Positions 1 through 7,517 are shown, numbered from the stretch's first letter. The stretch is 48,161 bases of DNA from Opitutales bacterium (GCA_021772565.1 JAJFLR010000112.1:1-48161), one strand, 5' to 3'. The notes: generated by a model not told the origin, from the letters alone. Translations and numbers: made by a program.

Positions 1-237
1 TAAAAGACTTGTATGTTTTTAATACACCAATATTTTATGAAAAAATCAAGTAAATTTTTCAAAAAAAAAGAAAAATTCGAACAATATTATTTATCTAAGT
101 GACTGGAATGTAGAAAGTTCTGTTTTTTCGTTCAGGCACTAGCTAACAATGATAAGCAAGGAGCTTTTGCAAATTCTCAATCTCTTACCTTTAGTTCTAT
201 TAACGCTGTTACAGGAGCTGGAGCTCAGGATTCAATT

Positions 238-696
238 GTGATAGGAAAGAATTTCTTGGATATTGCGGATAATTTAAATACAGTAACAGGTGTACTTGGT
301 GAGAATGGTGGTACTGCTGTAAGTGTTATAGCATTGCCATTCAGTTTGTCGGAGACCGCAAGTGCATTAGAAAATCCAACAAGCAATGGTGCAGGGTTAT
401 TGGCATTTGGAAGTATCGCAAAAACAGGTACTGCTACTACATTTACTGTTGCCGGTGGGCTAAGTTTATCGGGTATTTCCAATACATTTACGATGTCTGC
501 AGGTGCTACTGCAAGAGCTATAGCCCCTGCAGCTGTAATAATTACAGTTGGTCAAGAAGTATTTACTATTACAACTGAGTTTAATTCATTTAATGCAGAG
601 CAATCTACTTTGTTGGATATTCACCAAAGTAATAGTGAGTTTATCAGAGAGGGATTGGAAGTAATAGAACAGCTTAAGGAAGAACTAAATGAGTGA
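238..696 (+). CDS. Hypothetical protein, possibly 5'-truncated
   Basis: I do not recognise this protein of about 152 residues. It is rich in Ala, Gly, Thr and Ser, with long small-residue stretches in its first two thirds, and ends in an acidic helix with the motif EVIEQLKEELNE. The frame stays open upstream to a TGA at 100-102, so the GTG at 238 is only the first acceptable start; 45 further codons upstream look equally protein-like. A 21-codon Lys-rich ORF (37-102) lies upstream in the same frame, so the gene may have been split by a nonsense change or be a remnant. It overlaps the next gene by 8 bases, suggesting translational coupling to that small membrane protein. Function unknown; the coding call is moderately sure, the start is not. 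Confidence 0.5.
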   Translation: MIGKNFLDIADNLNTVTGVLGENGGTAVSVIALPFSLSETASALENPTSNGAGLLAFGSIAKTGTATTFTVAGGLSLSGISNTFTMSAGATARAIAPAAVIITVGQEVFTITTEFNSFNAEQSTLLDIHQSNSEFIREGLEVIEQLKEELNE

Positions 697-940
697 TAGT
701 ACGCCAACATTTCAAATCAAAAACATATTTAAGATTTTATTTGGGATACCAATTCTGGTGCTGGGATCATTATTTTTGGTGGGCTTTATAATGAACATGA
801 TCCGTAATGGGGACATCTGGGTACGACATTTAATTCTAGGTCTGATATTCGTTATCTATGGTATTATGTTATTAAATCCTAAAAGTAATAAGAAATCACG
901 AAAAGCCAAATTTAAAAAAGATCATAGTAATTCAGACTAA
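689..940 (+). CDS. Small membrane protein, two transmembrane segments
   Basis: This 83-residue protein begins with an ATG inside the end of the preceding gene. Two hydrophobic segments are visible, near residues 14-36 (with the stretch ILVLGSLFLVGFIMNM) and 46-62 (LILGLIFVIYGIMLL), separated by a short polar loop. They are followed by a strongly basic, Lys-rich tail that would stay in the cytoplasm under the positive-inside rule. It resembles generic small inner-membrane proteins and I cannot assign a family. The overlap with the upstream ORF suggests the two are co-expressed. A GC-rich palindromic island starts immediately downstream. Confidence 0.55.
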   Translation: MSDSTPTFQIKNIFKILFGIPILVLGSLFLVGFIMNMIRNGDIWVRHLILGLIFVIYGIMLLNPKSNKKSRKAKFKKDHSNSD

Positions 941-944
941 CGTA

Positions 945-1262
945 ATAAAAAACCATTCACATCCGCAGTCAAAACCCACCGTCCCGGCAGCCACCCCGCA
1001 ACCGTGCTGGGATTTTGGTGTCGGAGGAAGTCGCGGTGCAATCTTGCCAGTGCAAAGATTGACATAACGGATTTTGTGCGAAGCCGCCGGCATCCGGTTT
1101 GGATACCGGCCTAGTTTGCCGACTTCTCGGCAGGCACCTTGTGCGGCCACGCACAAAATGGCATTATGTCCATTTTTGCACTTCGTCTCCGGCCCGATGC
1201 CAACGATTTGTCCACACACGACGCACGGATACGGGGAGACCGGCGGGACTCGTCACTGACAG
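945..1262. other. GC-rich island of unlike composition
   Basis: Roughly 320 bases are markedly richer in G+C and CpG than the AT-rich surroundings. The island is packed with palindromes: CCGGT/ACCGG (1094-1109), GCCGA/TCGGC with a four-base loop (1118-1131) and TTGTGC/GCACAA (1139-1156). A Cys-rich 95-codon ORF runs antisense across it (1219 to 932) and other ORFs cross it in other frames; none has a recognisable domain, and GC-rich DNA lacks stops by chance, so I do not annotate them as genes. The island lies between a small membrane gene and a RAYT transposase, which suggests acquired DNA or a mobile structured repeat. Confidence 0.6.
1049..1182. repeat. Long imperfect inverted repeat (large stem-loop)
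   Basis: The arm at 1049-1080 is complementary to the arm at 1150-1182. The inner ten bases, ATTTTGTGCG at 1071-1080 and CGCACAAAAT at 1150-1159, pair perfectly. Pairing continues outward through GACATAA/TTATGTC and AGTGCAAA/TTTGCACT with a few mismatches. The 69-base loop carries the smaller hairpins at 1094-1109 and 1118-1131. Such a folded element could be a substrate for the nearby HUH-type transposase or a structured RNA; the sequence alone does not decide. Confidence 0.6.
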
Positions 1263-1301
1263 TTCGGGAGTCGCAGTAATTAAAGTCAGCGGGTTATTAA
1301 T

Positions 1302-2510
1302 AAGGGACAGGTTAATAATTGTTGACATGGATTTATTAATTCAGATGATTCGGATATAAATTTATTAAGATTAAACGAATTAATGAATATATAGCTAAAA
1401 TGAAAATAAAATGAGAACTGCCAGATTCAAAATTAATGATAAGGTCGCCTATTACCATTGCGTGACTCGCACGGTAAACAAAGAGATGTTATTTGATTCC
1501 CGTGCCAAAGAAGTGCTGCGTAAGCAGTTGTGGCAAATGGCTGAGTTTTGCGGTGTCGAAATAATTACATATTGTATAATGACTAATCACTTTCATGTAT
1601 TGGTCAAAGTTCCCGAACAGAAACAACTGAACAATCGCGAATTAGTCAGACGCTTCAGACTCCTCTACCCCAAGCCAACTAAATATCAAACAATGGCAGT
1701 TGATGTGCTTGAGGCTAATTTAAGACAAGGGAGTAAAGAAGCTGAAAAAGAACGTAAAAGACTACAAGCTCGTATGGGAGATGTTTCGGTATTTATGAAA
1801 GAAGTAAAACAGCGCTTTAGTATTTGGTACAATCGAAGTCATCGACGAATCGGCACATTGTGGGCAGAAAGATTTAAAAGCACACTTGTTGAAGGAAAAC
1901 GTCATGCCCTAACCATCTGTGCTGCTTACATCGATTTGAATCCAGTTCGAGCAGCAATAGTGTCTGACCCTAAAGAATATCGTTGGAGCGGCTATGGAGA
2001 AGCTGTTGGAGGTAACGATCAGGCTCGAGATGGCATAGCCATTGCTTGTGAAATATCGAGAAGTCGAAAAGGTAAAGATAACTGGAAATCTATTTCCGGT
2101 GAATATAGAAAACTTATCTATTGCAAAGGCTCAACACCGGCACCGGGAAAAGGTGGATCAGGAGCTGTCATTTCAGAGAAAAAGTGGAAAAAAGTATTAT
2201 CAGAAGGCGAAAGCCTGCCACTAACATCTGTGTTACGATGTCGCGTTAGGTATTTTACTGACGGTGCTATCCTTGGATCAAAAGAATATATACAAAGTTA
2301 TTATAAAGAGCATCGACGAGACTTTAGACGTAAGCGAAAGAAAGAACCTCGACCGATGAAAGGTAGCGATTGGGGTGGCCTCTTTGTTTATCGAGGTCTC
2401 AGACAAACGGTGTTTGGTTAATTTAATTTTTTACCACAAGAATCAGATAAGTCATAAAAAATTATAGCAAGTCTAAGAAATCAAAAAGGGGCAGACATCT
2501 GATGTATTCT
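1302..2510 (+). mobile_element. RAYT/IS200-like element with similar flanking motifs
   Basis: The transposase gene is bracketed by related direct motifs: AAGGGACAG at 1302-1310, followed within ten bases by an ATT-rich stretch ending in TTGAC, and AAGGGGCAG at 2486-2494, followed by a similar ATTCTTGA. No long terminal inverted repeat and no target-site duplication are evident, as expected for HUH transposons. Element ends are approximate and inferred from these motifs only. Confidence 0.4.
1411..2421 (+). CDS. REP-associated tyrosine transposase (RAYT, IS200-like Y1)
   Basis: This 336-residue protein has the hallmarks of RAYT/Y1 transposases, HUH single-strand nucleases that cut and join at hairpins. 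The HUH pair is at residues 60-62 (TNHFHVLVKV). The conserved block around RFSIWYNRSHRRIGTLW, then ERFKS, probably supplies the catalytic tyrosine. It is followed by the family signature YIDLNPVRA and a YRWSGYG motif. It is much longer than the usual 150-220 residue RAYT because of an inserted Lys/Arg-rich helix (about residues 95-130) and a long basic C-terminal extension. Long forms of this kind are ones I associate with Verrucomicrobiota/Lentisphaerota-like genomes. REP-like palindromes elsewhere in the window are possible substrates. The frame is intact, so it may be active. Confidence 0.88.
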   Translation: MRTARFKINDKVAYYHCVTRTVNKEMLFDSRAKEVLRKQLWQMAEFCGVEIITYCIMTNHFHVLVKVPEQKQLNNRELVRRFRLLYPKPTKYQTMAVDVLEANLRQGSKEAEKERKRLQARMGDVSVFMKEVKQRFSIWYNRSHRRIGTLWAERFKSTLVEGKRHALTICAAYIDLNPVRAAIVSDPKEYRWSGYGEAVGGNDQARDGIAIACEISRSRKGKDNWKSISGEYRKLIYCKGSTPAPGKGGSGAVISEKKWKKVLSEGESLPLTSVLRCRVRYFTDGAILGSKEYIQSYYKEHRRDFRRKRKKEPRPMKGSDWGGLFVYRGLRQTVFG

Positions 2511-2534
2511 TGATTTTTTGAGTGCATTCGGTTG

Positions 2535-3133
2535 TTAGCTCTTCTCCACTACTTCTTGGTACTTACTGGCAAAAATACCATTTTCAATTCTCAAACAAGG
2601 AATACCACCAAGAATTGGATATGCGAGCAATGCTTCGGGGCTATATAGAGCACCATTAATTTTCTTTAACGGTGTTTTAAATTTCGGACACGCAAGAACA
2701 TCAGAAGGTAACGTAGTATCGCTTTGTTTTGAAATAATTGTCAGTGCAGTGGGATTTAATGGATTTAAAGAAAAAGGAAAGAGGTTATGTTTTATAACAT
2801 CGTAACCAAGAGAATGTGAGGCTGCCTTTAAGTTTTTACAATATCCGTGAGAATCCATCCTTTGTTTTGATTCTTCGCTGGAAAGCTCATAACTTGGTTC
2901 TAAGAGAATCAAATACTTCCTTGCTACTCGATATAGTTCCCGCAAAATTGGCACTTCATTACCACCATTAGGCTCTATTGAGTGTGATGTATATACTACA
3001 TCAATGGAGTTATCAAGAAATGGGATACTGAATAAGTCACCTGATTACTAACGTAGAAAAAGTTCGCAATTGAGAAGTGCCCAGGCAGCCATTCGACTAT
3101 GTTTTTATCAAAGCTTTGCTCATGGCAGGCCAT
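2535..3133 (-). pseudogene. SAM methyltransferase remnant with Trm112-like tail
   Basis: From about 3043 down to 2535 one frame encodes the second half of a class I methyltransferase: the post-I region GDLFSIPFLDNSIDVVY, a SIEPNGGNE motif, then a C-terminal Trm112/UPF0434-like segment (ACPKFKTPL followed by YPILGGIPCLR). The SAM-binding glycine motif is missing and the frame is closed by a stop just upstream. A different frame at about 3133-3046 encodes protein-like sequence ending near VEWLPGHFSIANFFYV, plausibly the earlier part of the same protein, so at least one frameshift or deletion has occurred. The longest ORF starts at a GTG inside the conserved fold, which also argues for a remnant rather than a small gene. 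Confidence 0.6.
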
Positions 3134-3178
3134 TCGCTTCAGTAATTCTTATATCGCAAAATTATTGATTAGTCGAAT

Positions 3179-3199
3179 GCCCTGAGCTTGTCAAAGGGC
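3179..3199. repeat. GCCCTGAGCTTGTC-type palindromic repeat
   Basis: The motif has GCCCT/AGGGC arms around GAGCTTGTCAA and is preceded by GTCGAAT. It closely resembles a short interspersed repeat I know from many genomes (CCTGAGCTTGTCGAAGG), often found near GIY-YIG nuclease genes. Here it lies about 35 bases before such a gene. Function unknown. Confidence 0.55.
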
Positions 3200-3234
3200 T
3201 GATCATTCTTCCAAATAAATTCTTCTCCAAAAAA

Positions 3235-3552
3235 GTGCAATCCGACGAATTTTTTGTCTATATCCTGAAAAACCTTAAAGGAAAATATTACGTAGGTCAT
3301 ACCGACAACCTTGAACGCAGACTTCGTCAGCATAACGATACCAAAGACAACAAACATTTGGGGAAATACACGCATAAAAATGGCCCATGGAGATTAGTCT
3401 ATTTTGAAAATTATTCAAATCGTTCAGATGCTGTAATGCGAGAACGACAAATAAAGGGATGGAAATCTTCAATAATGATTCATAATCTAATTGCCACCAG
3501 TAGAGTCCCGATTTCTCAAAAAAATTCATCTAATGTTAAATTGAATCATTAA
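3235..3552 (+). CDS. GIY-YIG domain endonuclease
   Basis: This protein of about 105 residues contains one GIY-YIG nuclease domain: FFVYILKN and KYYVGHT form the paired GIY/YIG strands, NLERRLRQH carries the catalytic arginine, and MRERQIKGWK carries the metal-binding glutamate and the basic helix. Stand-alone GIY-YIG proteins of this size (UPF0213/YhbQ-like) are common; their roles are poorly known and may include DNA repair or selfish repeat mobility. The first usable start is a GTG at 3235, and the frame also reads a few residues upstream, so the start is uncertain. The C-terminal 15 residues are unlike the family. A palindromic repeat lies directly upstream. Confidence 0.85.
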   Translation: MQSDEFFVYILKNLKGKYYVGHTDNLERRLRQHNDTKDNKHLGKYTHKNGPWRLVYFENYSNRSDAVMRERQIKGWKSSIMIHNLIATSRVPISQKNSSNVKLNH

Positions 3553-3916
3553 CGAGATGTTTCTGCAAAAAAATATAACGGTAATTTATAATTAACTTGC
3601 GAATAAAAAAATTTAATTACATTAAAAGATACCAATATTTTTAAATAGAATTCCCAAAAAATATGCAGACGACTCGCTAAAATCGCCTGACAGCGATAGC
3701 TTTGAATACCAATGTCTTGTGAATTCCCATTTTTTTAAAAAAATGGGAATTATTTTATCTACAGCCCTTGATTTTTAAAATAAATCGTTTATTTATTAAT
3801 TTTGTTTTTCCAATTAGATCCTGCAATAAACGTTACCAATAAGCGCTTCCATTTAAATAAATATGCAATAACAATTTTTTCTTTCCAAACATGTCAGTGA
3901 ACACACATACCCAATA
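3553..3916. other. Intergenic region before the eCIS operon
   Basis: No convincing gene is present in these 364 bases. They are very AT-rich and hold the perfect palindrome annotated separately and a short ATCGC/GCGAT hairpin near 3683-3698. The promoter of the long operon should lie here, between the palindrome and 3917, but no clear -35/-10 pair stands out. Confidence 0.5.
3722..3751. terminator. Perfect 30-base palindrome, possible bidirectional terminator
   Basis: AATTCCCATTTTTTT is followed directly by its exact reverse complement. As RNA, the AATTCCCAT/ATGGGAATT arms form a stem with A/U pairs near the loop, followed by ATTTTAT. It could terminate transcription arriving from either side and insulate the downstream eCIS operon. 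A protein-binding operator is the alternative. Confidence 0.45.
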
Positions 3917-4567
3917 ATGACCGAAGAATATTTTAGTATAGTTCAAGAGTCATCTCAATCAATTGACCTAACTGGAATGATTATAAATGATGACAACCCA
4001 CGTGTAATTGTAAATTATACTGAAATAACCGGTAATAAACCTGTTGAGTTTAATAATTGGGCAGGTATCTGGAAAGTTAACGAAGATAGATTTCCCTGGG
4101 GAACCGATCCAATTGCATCAGCACCCGCATTAAGCGATGAAAGCAATCAAATCATAATACCGTTAGTAACATTTAGTTATGGAATTTATCTGGTCGGCTA
4201 TTTTACCGGTACATCAAATACCGCATTAAGTTCTACTATGTATTTCCCCGGCGGATATACACCGAAAGACCAATTCAGTTCATATATTTCACTTAACGAA
4301 GTAAAATCAGACTCAATAAGTATCTGGTATAAAACTCCGTATGGAAATGATCCAAAAGTAAATCAAAACTGGGTTGCGGTATGGAATGAGGCGGATTTCT
4401 CATTCAAAGGAGATTGGATTAAAAGAGAATTCATCGATTCCTCTGATTGTGAAGGAAACATTAAATTATACGTCAATCTCAAATCCGGTAATTCTTATAC
4501 GGTAGCATACGGCAATAATGAATACGACAGTAATATTTCGACCGCGATAAATTTTAATTTCAAATAA
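3917..4567 (+). CDS. Tandem beta-sandwich paralogue 1 of 5
   Basis: I do not recognise a named family. The 216-residue protein holds two copies of one domain of about 85 residues. Copy 1 (about residues 27-110) has TGNKPVEFNNWAGIWK and ends in a YLVGY strand. Copy 2 (about 131-216) has YGNDPKVNQNWVAVW and ends in SYTVAYG and INFNF. The pattern, an initial hydrophobic strand, then P-G-N-x-P, NWxGIW, a TYxVAYG strand and a terminal xTF strand, suggests a small Ig/SKICH-like beta-sandwich. There is no signal peptide, in keeping with particle components released by lysis. It is the first gene of the co-directional eCIS block, suggesting a structural, decorating or target-binding part. Inference only. 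Confidence 0.85.
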   Translation: MTEEYFSIVQESSQSIDLTGMIINDDNPRVIVNYTEITGNKPVEFNNWAGIWKVNEDRFPWGTDPIASAPALSDESNQIIIPLVTFSYGIYLVGYFTGTSNTALSSTMYFPGGYTPKDQFSSYISLNEVKSDSISIWYKTPYGNDPKVNQNWVAVWNEADFSFKGDWIKREFIDSSDCEGNIKLYVNLKSGNSYTVAYGNNEYDSNISTAINFNFK

Positions 4568-4609
4568 CCAATAATCAATAATCAACCGAAAACAGAAAGG
4601 AAAATAAAT

Positions 4610-5347
4610 ATGAGTTGTCTAAAAGAAAAGTTAAACATAGCAAATGAAACGCAATTATTAGCATCTGGTGATGAAGGAACACTTGTTCAAACCTCACTAG
4701 TTGGCGTCTATGAAGATGCTGGAGGCTCAGGCCCTTTTATAATTAGTTATATAACGCCACCTGCCAATAATCCGGTAGATGCAAACATACCCCAATATAT
4801 CAATATATGGGCAGTAACCTCTGCAGATGCTATTTATTCTCAAGATCCCATTGATGAAATTCTGATAGATAGTGGTGGGAGTACAGGAAGCGTGAGATCT
4901 AAAATAATAACCAGAGCACCTGGTACAACCTATATTATGGGATATTCATATGGTAAGTTCATTAAAAATAAAATTGTTCCCATTGCCGCGACCTTAACTT
5001 TTGAAGAAGGTAGTAACAATGGTGTGCCTTATTCATCGAGTATGACAACCCCTACAATATACGGCAGTTCACTGGTAATGTGTCCGTTTTTCACACCACT
5101 AGGAAACAATCCTTACAAATATAATAACTGGTATGGATTGGCGAAAGGCTCAGTGATAACTAATGACTCTAGCCAGGACTGGGAAGCAACTCAAGATTGT
5201 GATAGCACAATGACCAATAATGATACAATAGCTGTTCTGGATAATGTAAAATTACAATCCGGAAGCACATACAGTTTTGCTTACGGCTTTTCGCCGGACA
5301 AAGGGAGTCAATCAGTCGGTATGTACTACACCTTTAAAGTAGCATAG
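4610..5347 (+). CDS. Tandem beta-sandwich paralogue 2 of 5
   Basis: This 245-residue protein follows a good ribosome site (AAAGGAAA, 8-10 bases before the ATG). It shows the same two-domain plan as its neighbours. The first copy is diverged: PPANNPVDANIPQYINIWA replaces the NWIGIW motif, and the copy ends in TTYIMGYSYG. The second copy has PLGNNPYKYNNWYGLAKG and ends in STYSFAYGF and MYYTF. Copies are longer than in the siblings because of loop insertions. No signal peptide or membrane segment is visible. It is the most diverged of the set and is followed by a 132-base gap containing a stem-loop, the only sizeable gap between these five genes. Function unknown; probably part of the eCIS particle. 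Confidence 0.82.
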   Translation: MSCLKEKLNIANETQLLASGDEGTLVQTSLVGVYEDAGGSGPFIISYITPPANNPVDANIPQYINIWAVTSADAIYSQDPIDEILIDSGGSTGSVRSKIITRAPGTTYIMGYSYGKFIKNKIVPIAATLTFEEGSNNGVPYSSSMTTPTIYGSSLVMCPFFTPLGNNPYKYNNWYGLAKGSVITNDSSQDWEATQDCDSTMTNNDTIAVLDNVKLQSGSTYSFAYGFSPDKGSQSVGMYYTFKVA

Positions 5348-5384
5348 TAGCAATTACTTCAGAGTTTTCCAATCACGTAAACAT

Positions 5385-5445
5385 TTAGCCAACTTCATTA
5401 CATGAGTAATACCAATTTGTACTCTAGTTCACAGAGGTTGGCTAA
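5385..5445. promoter_or_regulatory. Structured intercistronic element
   Basis: TTAGCCAAC at 5385-5393 pairs perfectly with GTTGGCTAA at 5437-5445. Inside it, ATTAC at 5397-5401 pairs with GTAAT at 5406-5410. The rest of this otherwise tightly packed operon has gaps of 0-70 bases, so a folded 61-base element in a 132-base gap may be an RNA processing, attenuation or stability site, or a protein-binding element. No U-tract follows, so it is not a typical terminator. Confidence 0.45.
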
Positions 5446-5479
5446 CTCTACCAAATAACTTTACTAACAAATTTAATCT

Positions 5480-6223
5480 ATGAATACAGTTGATAGTTCA
5501 AAAAGTATAACAAACAGCATGACTCTTGCTGTCGCAGCAGAAGATAATTTAATTAATGTTGATTATACCACAATACCTGGAAATCAACCTTATCGTTATT
5601 ATAATTGGATTGGTATTTGGGAAGGCACTCAAGTATTGTGGGATGCCTGTCCCCAAAACTATATTTTTGTCGAAAACAACAATCCGTCAGACGCATTACC
5701 AGTCTATGAAAGTCGGGCTCCCAATATGAACTACATTGTCGGTTACGGCACAGGAATAATCGGTGATCATCACTGTAATGAACCTGATGATAGTAAACCT
5801 AAAAGCAAAACTACAGTCAAAAAAAATTCTGACAAAAGTAGAGACGAGCCAGTAATTAATCGTGGTTCTGTTTGTGCAACAATGCAAATTGATGCCAAAG
5901 GTAAATCCTCCAATCTATTAGCTACTTCAGTTCGTGTATTGAGTACGAGTAACAGCGTATTAATTTTACAATATCAAACCCCGGCAGGCAACGTTCCTAA
6001 ATCTAACGGAAATTGGGTTGGTATATGGCCAGGATCTACTGTTTCATATGATGGGAAAAATAATTTATACAAAGAAGATGTCAGAAGTGATTTTAGTGAA
6101 GGACAATTATCCATTGAAAACTTTCCAATAACTGTTTCAACAACTTATACAGTTGCTTATGCAACTGGCCCAAAATGGAGTGATATTGCGTCTACCTTTA
6201 CATTCACTTCAGCAGCATACTAA
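5480..6223 (+). CDS. Tandem beta-sandwich paralogue 3 of 5
   Basis: The 247-residue protein has two clear copies of the shared domain joined by a charged linker (about residues 100-135, rich in Lys, Ser and Asp, e.g. SKPKSKTTVKKNSDKSRDEP). Copy 1 has IPGNQPYRYYNWIGIWEGT and ends in NYIVGYGTG. Copy 2 has PAGNVPKSNGNWVGIWPG and ends in TTYTVAYATG and STFTF. The NWIGIW core is nearest to consensus here. The flexible linker is unique to this paralogue and could bridge two positions on a particle. It starts after the structured element at 5385-5445. Function unknown; an eCIS surface or adaptor role is inferred from position. Confidence 0.85.
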   Translation: MNTVDSSKSITNSMTLAVAAEDNLINVDYTTIPGNQPYRYYNWIGIWEGTQVLWDACPQNYIFVENNNPSDALPVYESRAPNMNYIVGYGTGIIGDHHCNEPDDSKPKSKTTVKKNSDKSRDEPVINRGSVCATMQIDAKGKSSNLLATSVRVLSTSNSVLILQYQTPAGNVPKSNGNWVGIWPGSTVSYDGKNNLYKEDVRSDFSEGQLSIENFPITVSTTYTVAYATGPKWSDIASTFTFTSAAY

Positions 6224-6240
6224 AAATTATAATAAAGAAA

Positions 6241-6870
6241 ATGTCGGAAACATTGCGACAAATTCTGCTTACCGGAGAAATAATAACTTCGAATATTATT
6301 TTTGCTGAATACAATCTGTTACCGGGCTGTAAACCTGTGTCACATGATTGTTACTTGTCAGTCTGGAAATCTATAATGCCATTATGGAATATTGAACCTA
6401 TTAGAAAACAATCGCTTATTAATGATGATAATTCTGGAGAATTAGCGTTATCTTATTTAAGATTACAACAAACATCTTATGTGATTGCTATAAGTACTAG
6501 TTCTGACCCGAATTCATTAGCTGCAATGGTGTCATTTTTGCCTGGAAGTGAAAAAGGTGTCAGCACTTCAGTTTCACTTAAGCTGGAAGAGTCCGGAACA
6601 GATTTTGTACGCGTATTTGTTTCTACATTAACTGGCAATATTCCTGTTCAAAATAATAACTGGATAGGAATATGTCCTGGTGAAAATATACCTTGGGATG
6701 GAAATGGCGTTATTGGTCATACATTAATTAAAAGTAAGCAAAGCTCATTTATCCAAACTATCAGCAATATCAAACTTCAATTTAATACACTCTATACATT
6801 AGTTTACGGTGTTGGAGAAAGCTGGAATGATATAGCAGCAACAGTAACGTTTACTACAAATGATTACTAA
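6241..6870 (+). CDS. Tandem beta-sandwich paralogue 4 of 5
   Basis: The 209-residue protein again holds two copies. The first is degenerate: LLPGCKPVSHDCYLSVWKS keeps P-G-x-x-P but loses the NWIG core. The second is near consensus, with LTGNIPVQNNNWIGICPG, then TLYTLVYGVG and ATVTF. Degeneration of one copy while the other is kept suggests the copies have different jobs, for example one docking and one exposed. It starts 18 bases after its neighbour and no signal peptide is present. Function unknown. Confidence 0.83.
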   Translation: MSETLRQILLTGEIITSNIIFAEYNLLPGCKPVSHDCYLSVWKSIMPLWNIEPIRKQSLINDDNSGELALSYLRLQQTSYVIAISTSSDPNSLAAMVSFLPGSEKGVSTSVSLKLEESGTDFVRVFVSTLTGNIPVQNNNWIGICPGENIPWDGNGVIGHTLIKSKQSSFIQTISNIKLQFNTLYTLVYGVGESWNDIAATVTFTTNDY

Positions 6871-6872
6871 CC

Positions 6873-7517
6873 ATGAAATATTTTGAAACAATAGTAAGTG
6901 CAAAAATTCTAAATTCTGACTCAATTATAGTTAGTTATAAATCATTACCAGGAAATAATCCATGCGACAATGACAACTGGATTGGTGTTTGGCAAGGGAG
7001 CATGATCACTCAAAATAGTGAGCCGTTTATTAGTTATAAAATCGAACTCGAAAACTCAAACGGACAATTAATTTTAGATGATCTCGAACTACAACGAAAA
7101 CCGTATATAGTTGGATATGGAGTTGGGAAATCTATAAATAGTATTTGCTCCACAGTACAGTTCACACCCCAAAAAACACCTGTAAACACAGAAGGAAATA
7201 CTTTTGCAACTTCGATTCAATTATTAAACTATAATGCCAATGACTTACTGCTCGGCTATACTACCCCACCCGGAAACATTCCGGTGGAAAATAAAAATTG
7301 GATTGGCCTTTGGCCTGGTGATGCACCGACATTCAGTCGAAATAATTTATTAAAGCGGTCGAAAGTGACTAAACGCAATAATGTATCATCACAAGTATTA
7401 TCAAATATTATATTAGCATATAATTCAGTGTACACTGTCGCTTACGGAATGGGAGATGACTACAGTGATCTAGCTGCAATGATAACATTTAGTACAGGAG
7501 AAAGTGTCAAACAATGA
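6873..7517 (+). CDS. Tandem beta-sandwich paralogue 5 of 5
   Basis: This 214-residue protein has two well-kept copies: LPGNNPCDNDNWIGVWQG with KPYIVGYGVG and STVQF, then PPGNIPVENKNWIGLWPG with SVYTVAYGMG and AMITF. The spacing between the NWIGxW strand and the YxVxYGxG strand recalls the eukaryotic SKICH domain (DWVGIF, later a Y-x-F-x-Y strand, then F-x-F). This is a visual resemblance, not a tested homology. Its last codons overlap the start of the AAA+ ATPase gene by four bases (ATGA), which ties the five-gene set to the eCIS operon by translational coupling. Confidence 0.85.
   Translation: MKYFETIVSAKILNSDSIIVSYKSLPGNNPCDNDNWIGVWQGSMITQNSEPFISYKIELENSNGQLILDDLELQRKPYIVGYGVGKSINSICSTVQFTPQKTPVNTEGNTFATSIQLLNYNANDLLLGYTTPPGNIPVENKNWIGLWPGDAPTFSRNNLLKRSKVTKRNNVSSQVLSNIILAYNSVYTVAYGMGDDYSDLAAMITFSTGESVKQ

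Noticed and set aside
932-1219. Cys-rich 95-codon antisense ORF (and two overlapping ORFs) in the GC-rich island
   Set aside because: No recognisable domain, no ribosome site, and open frames in several phases at once are expected in GC-rich palindromic DNA; kept only as a note under the island.
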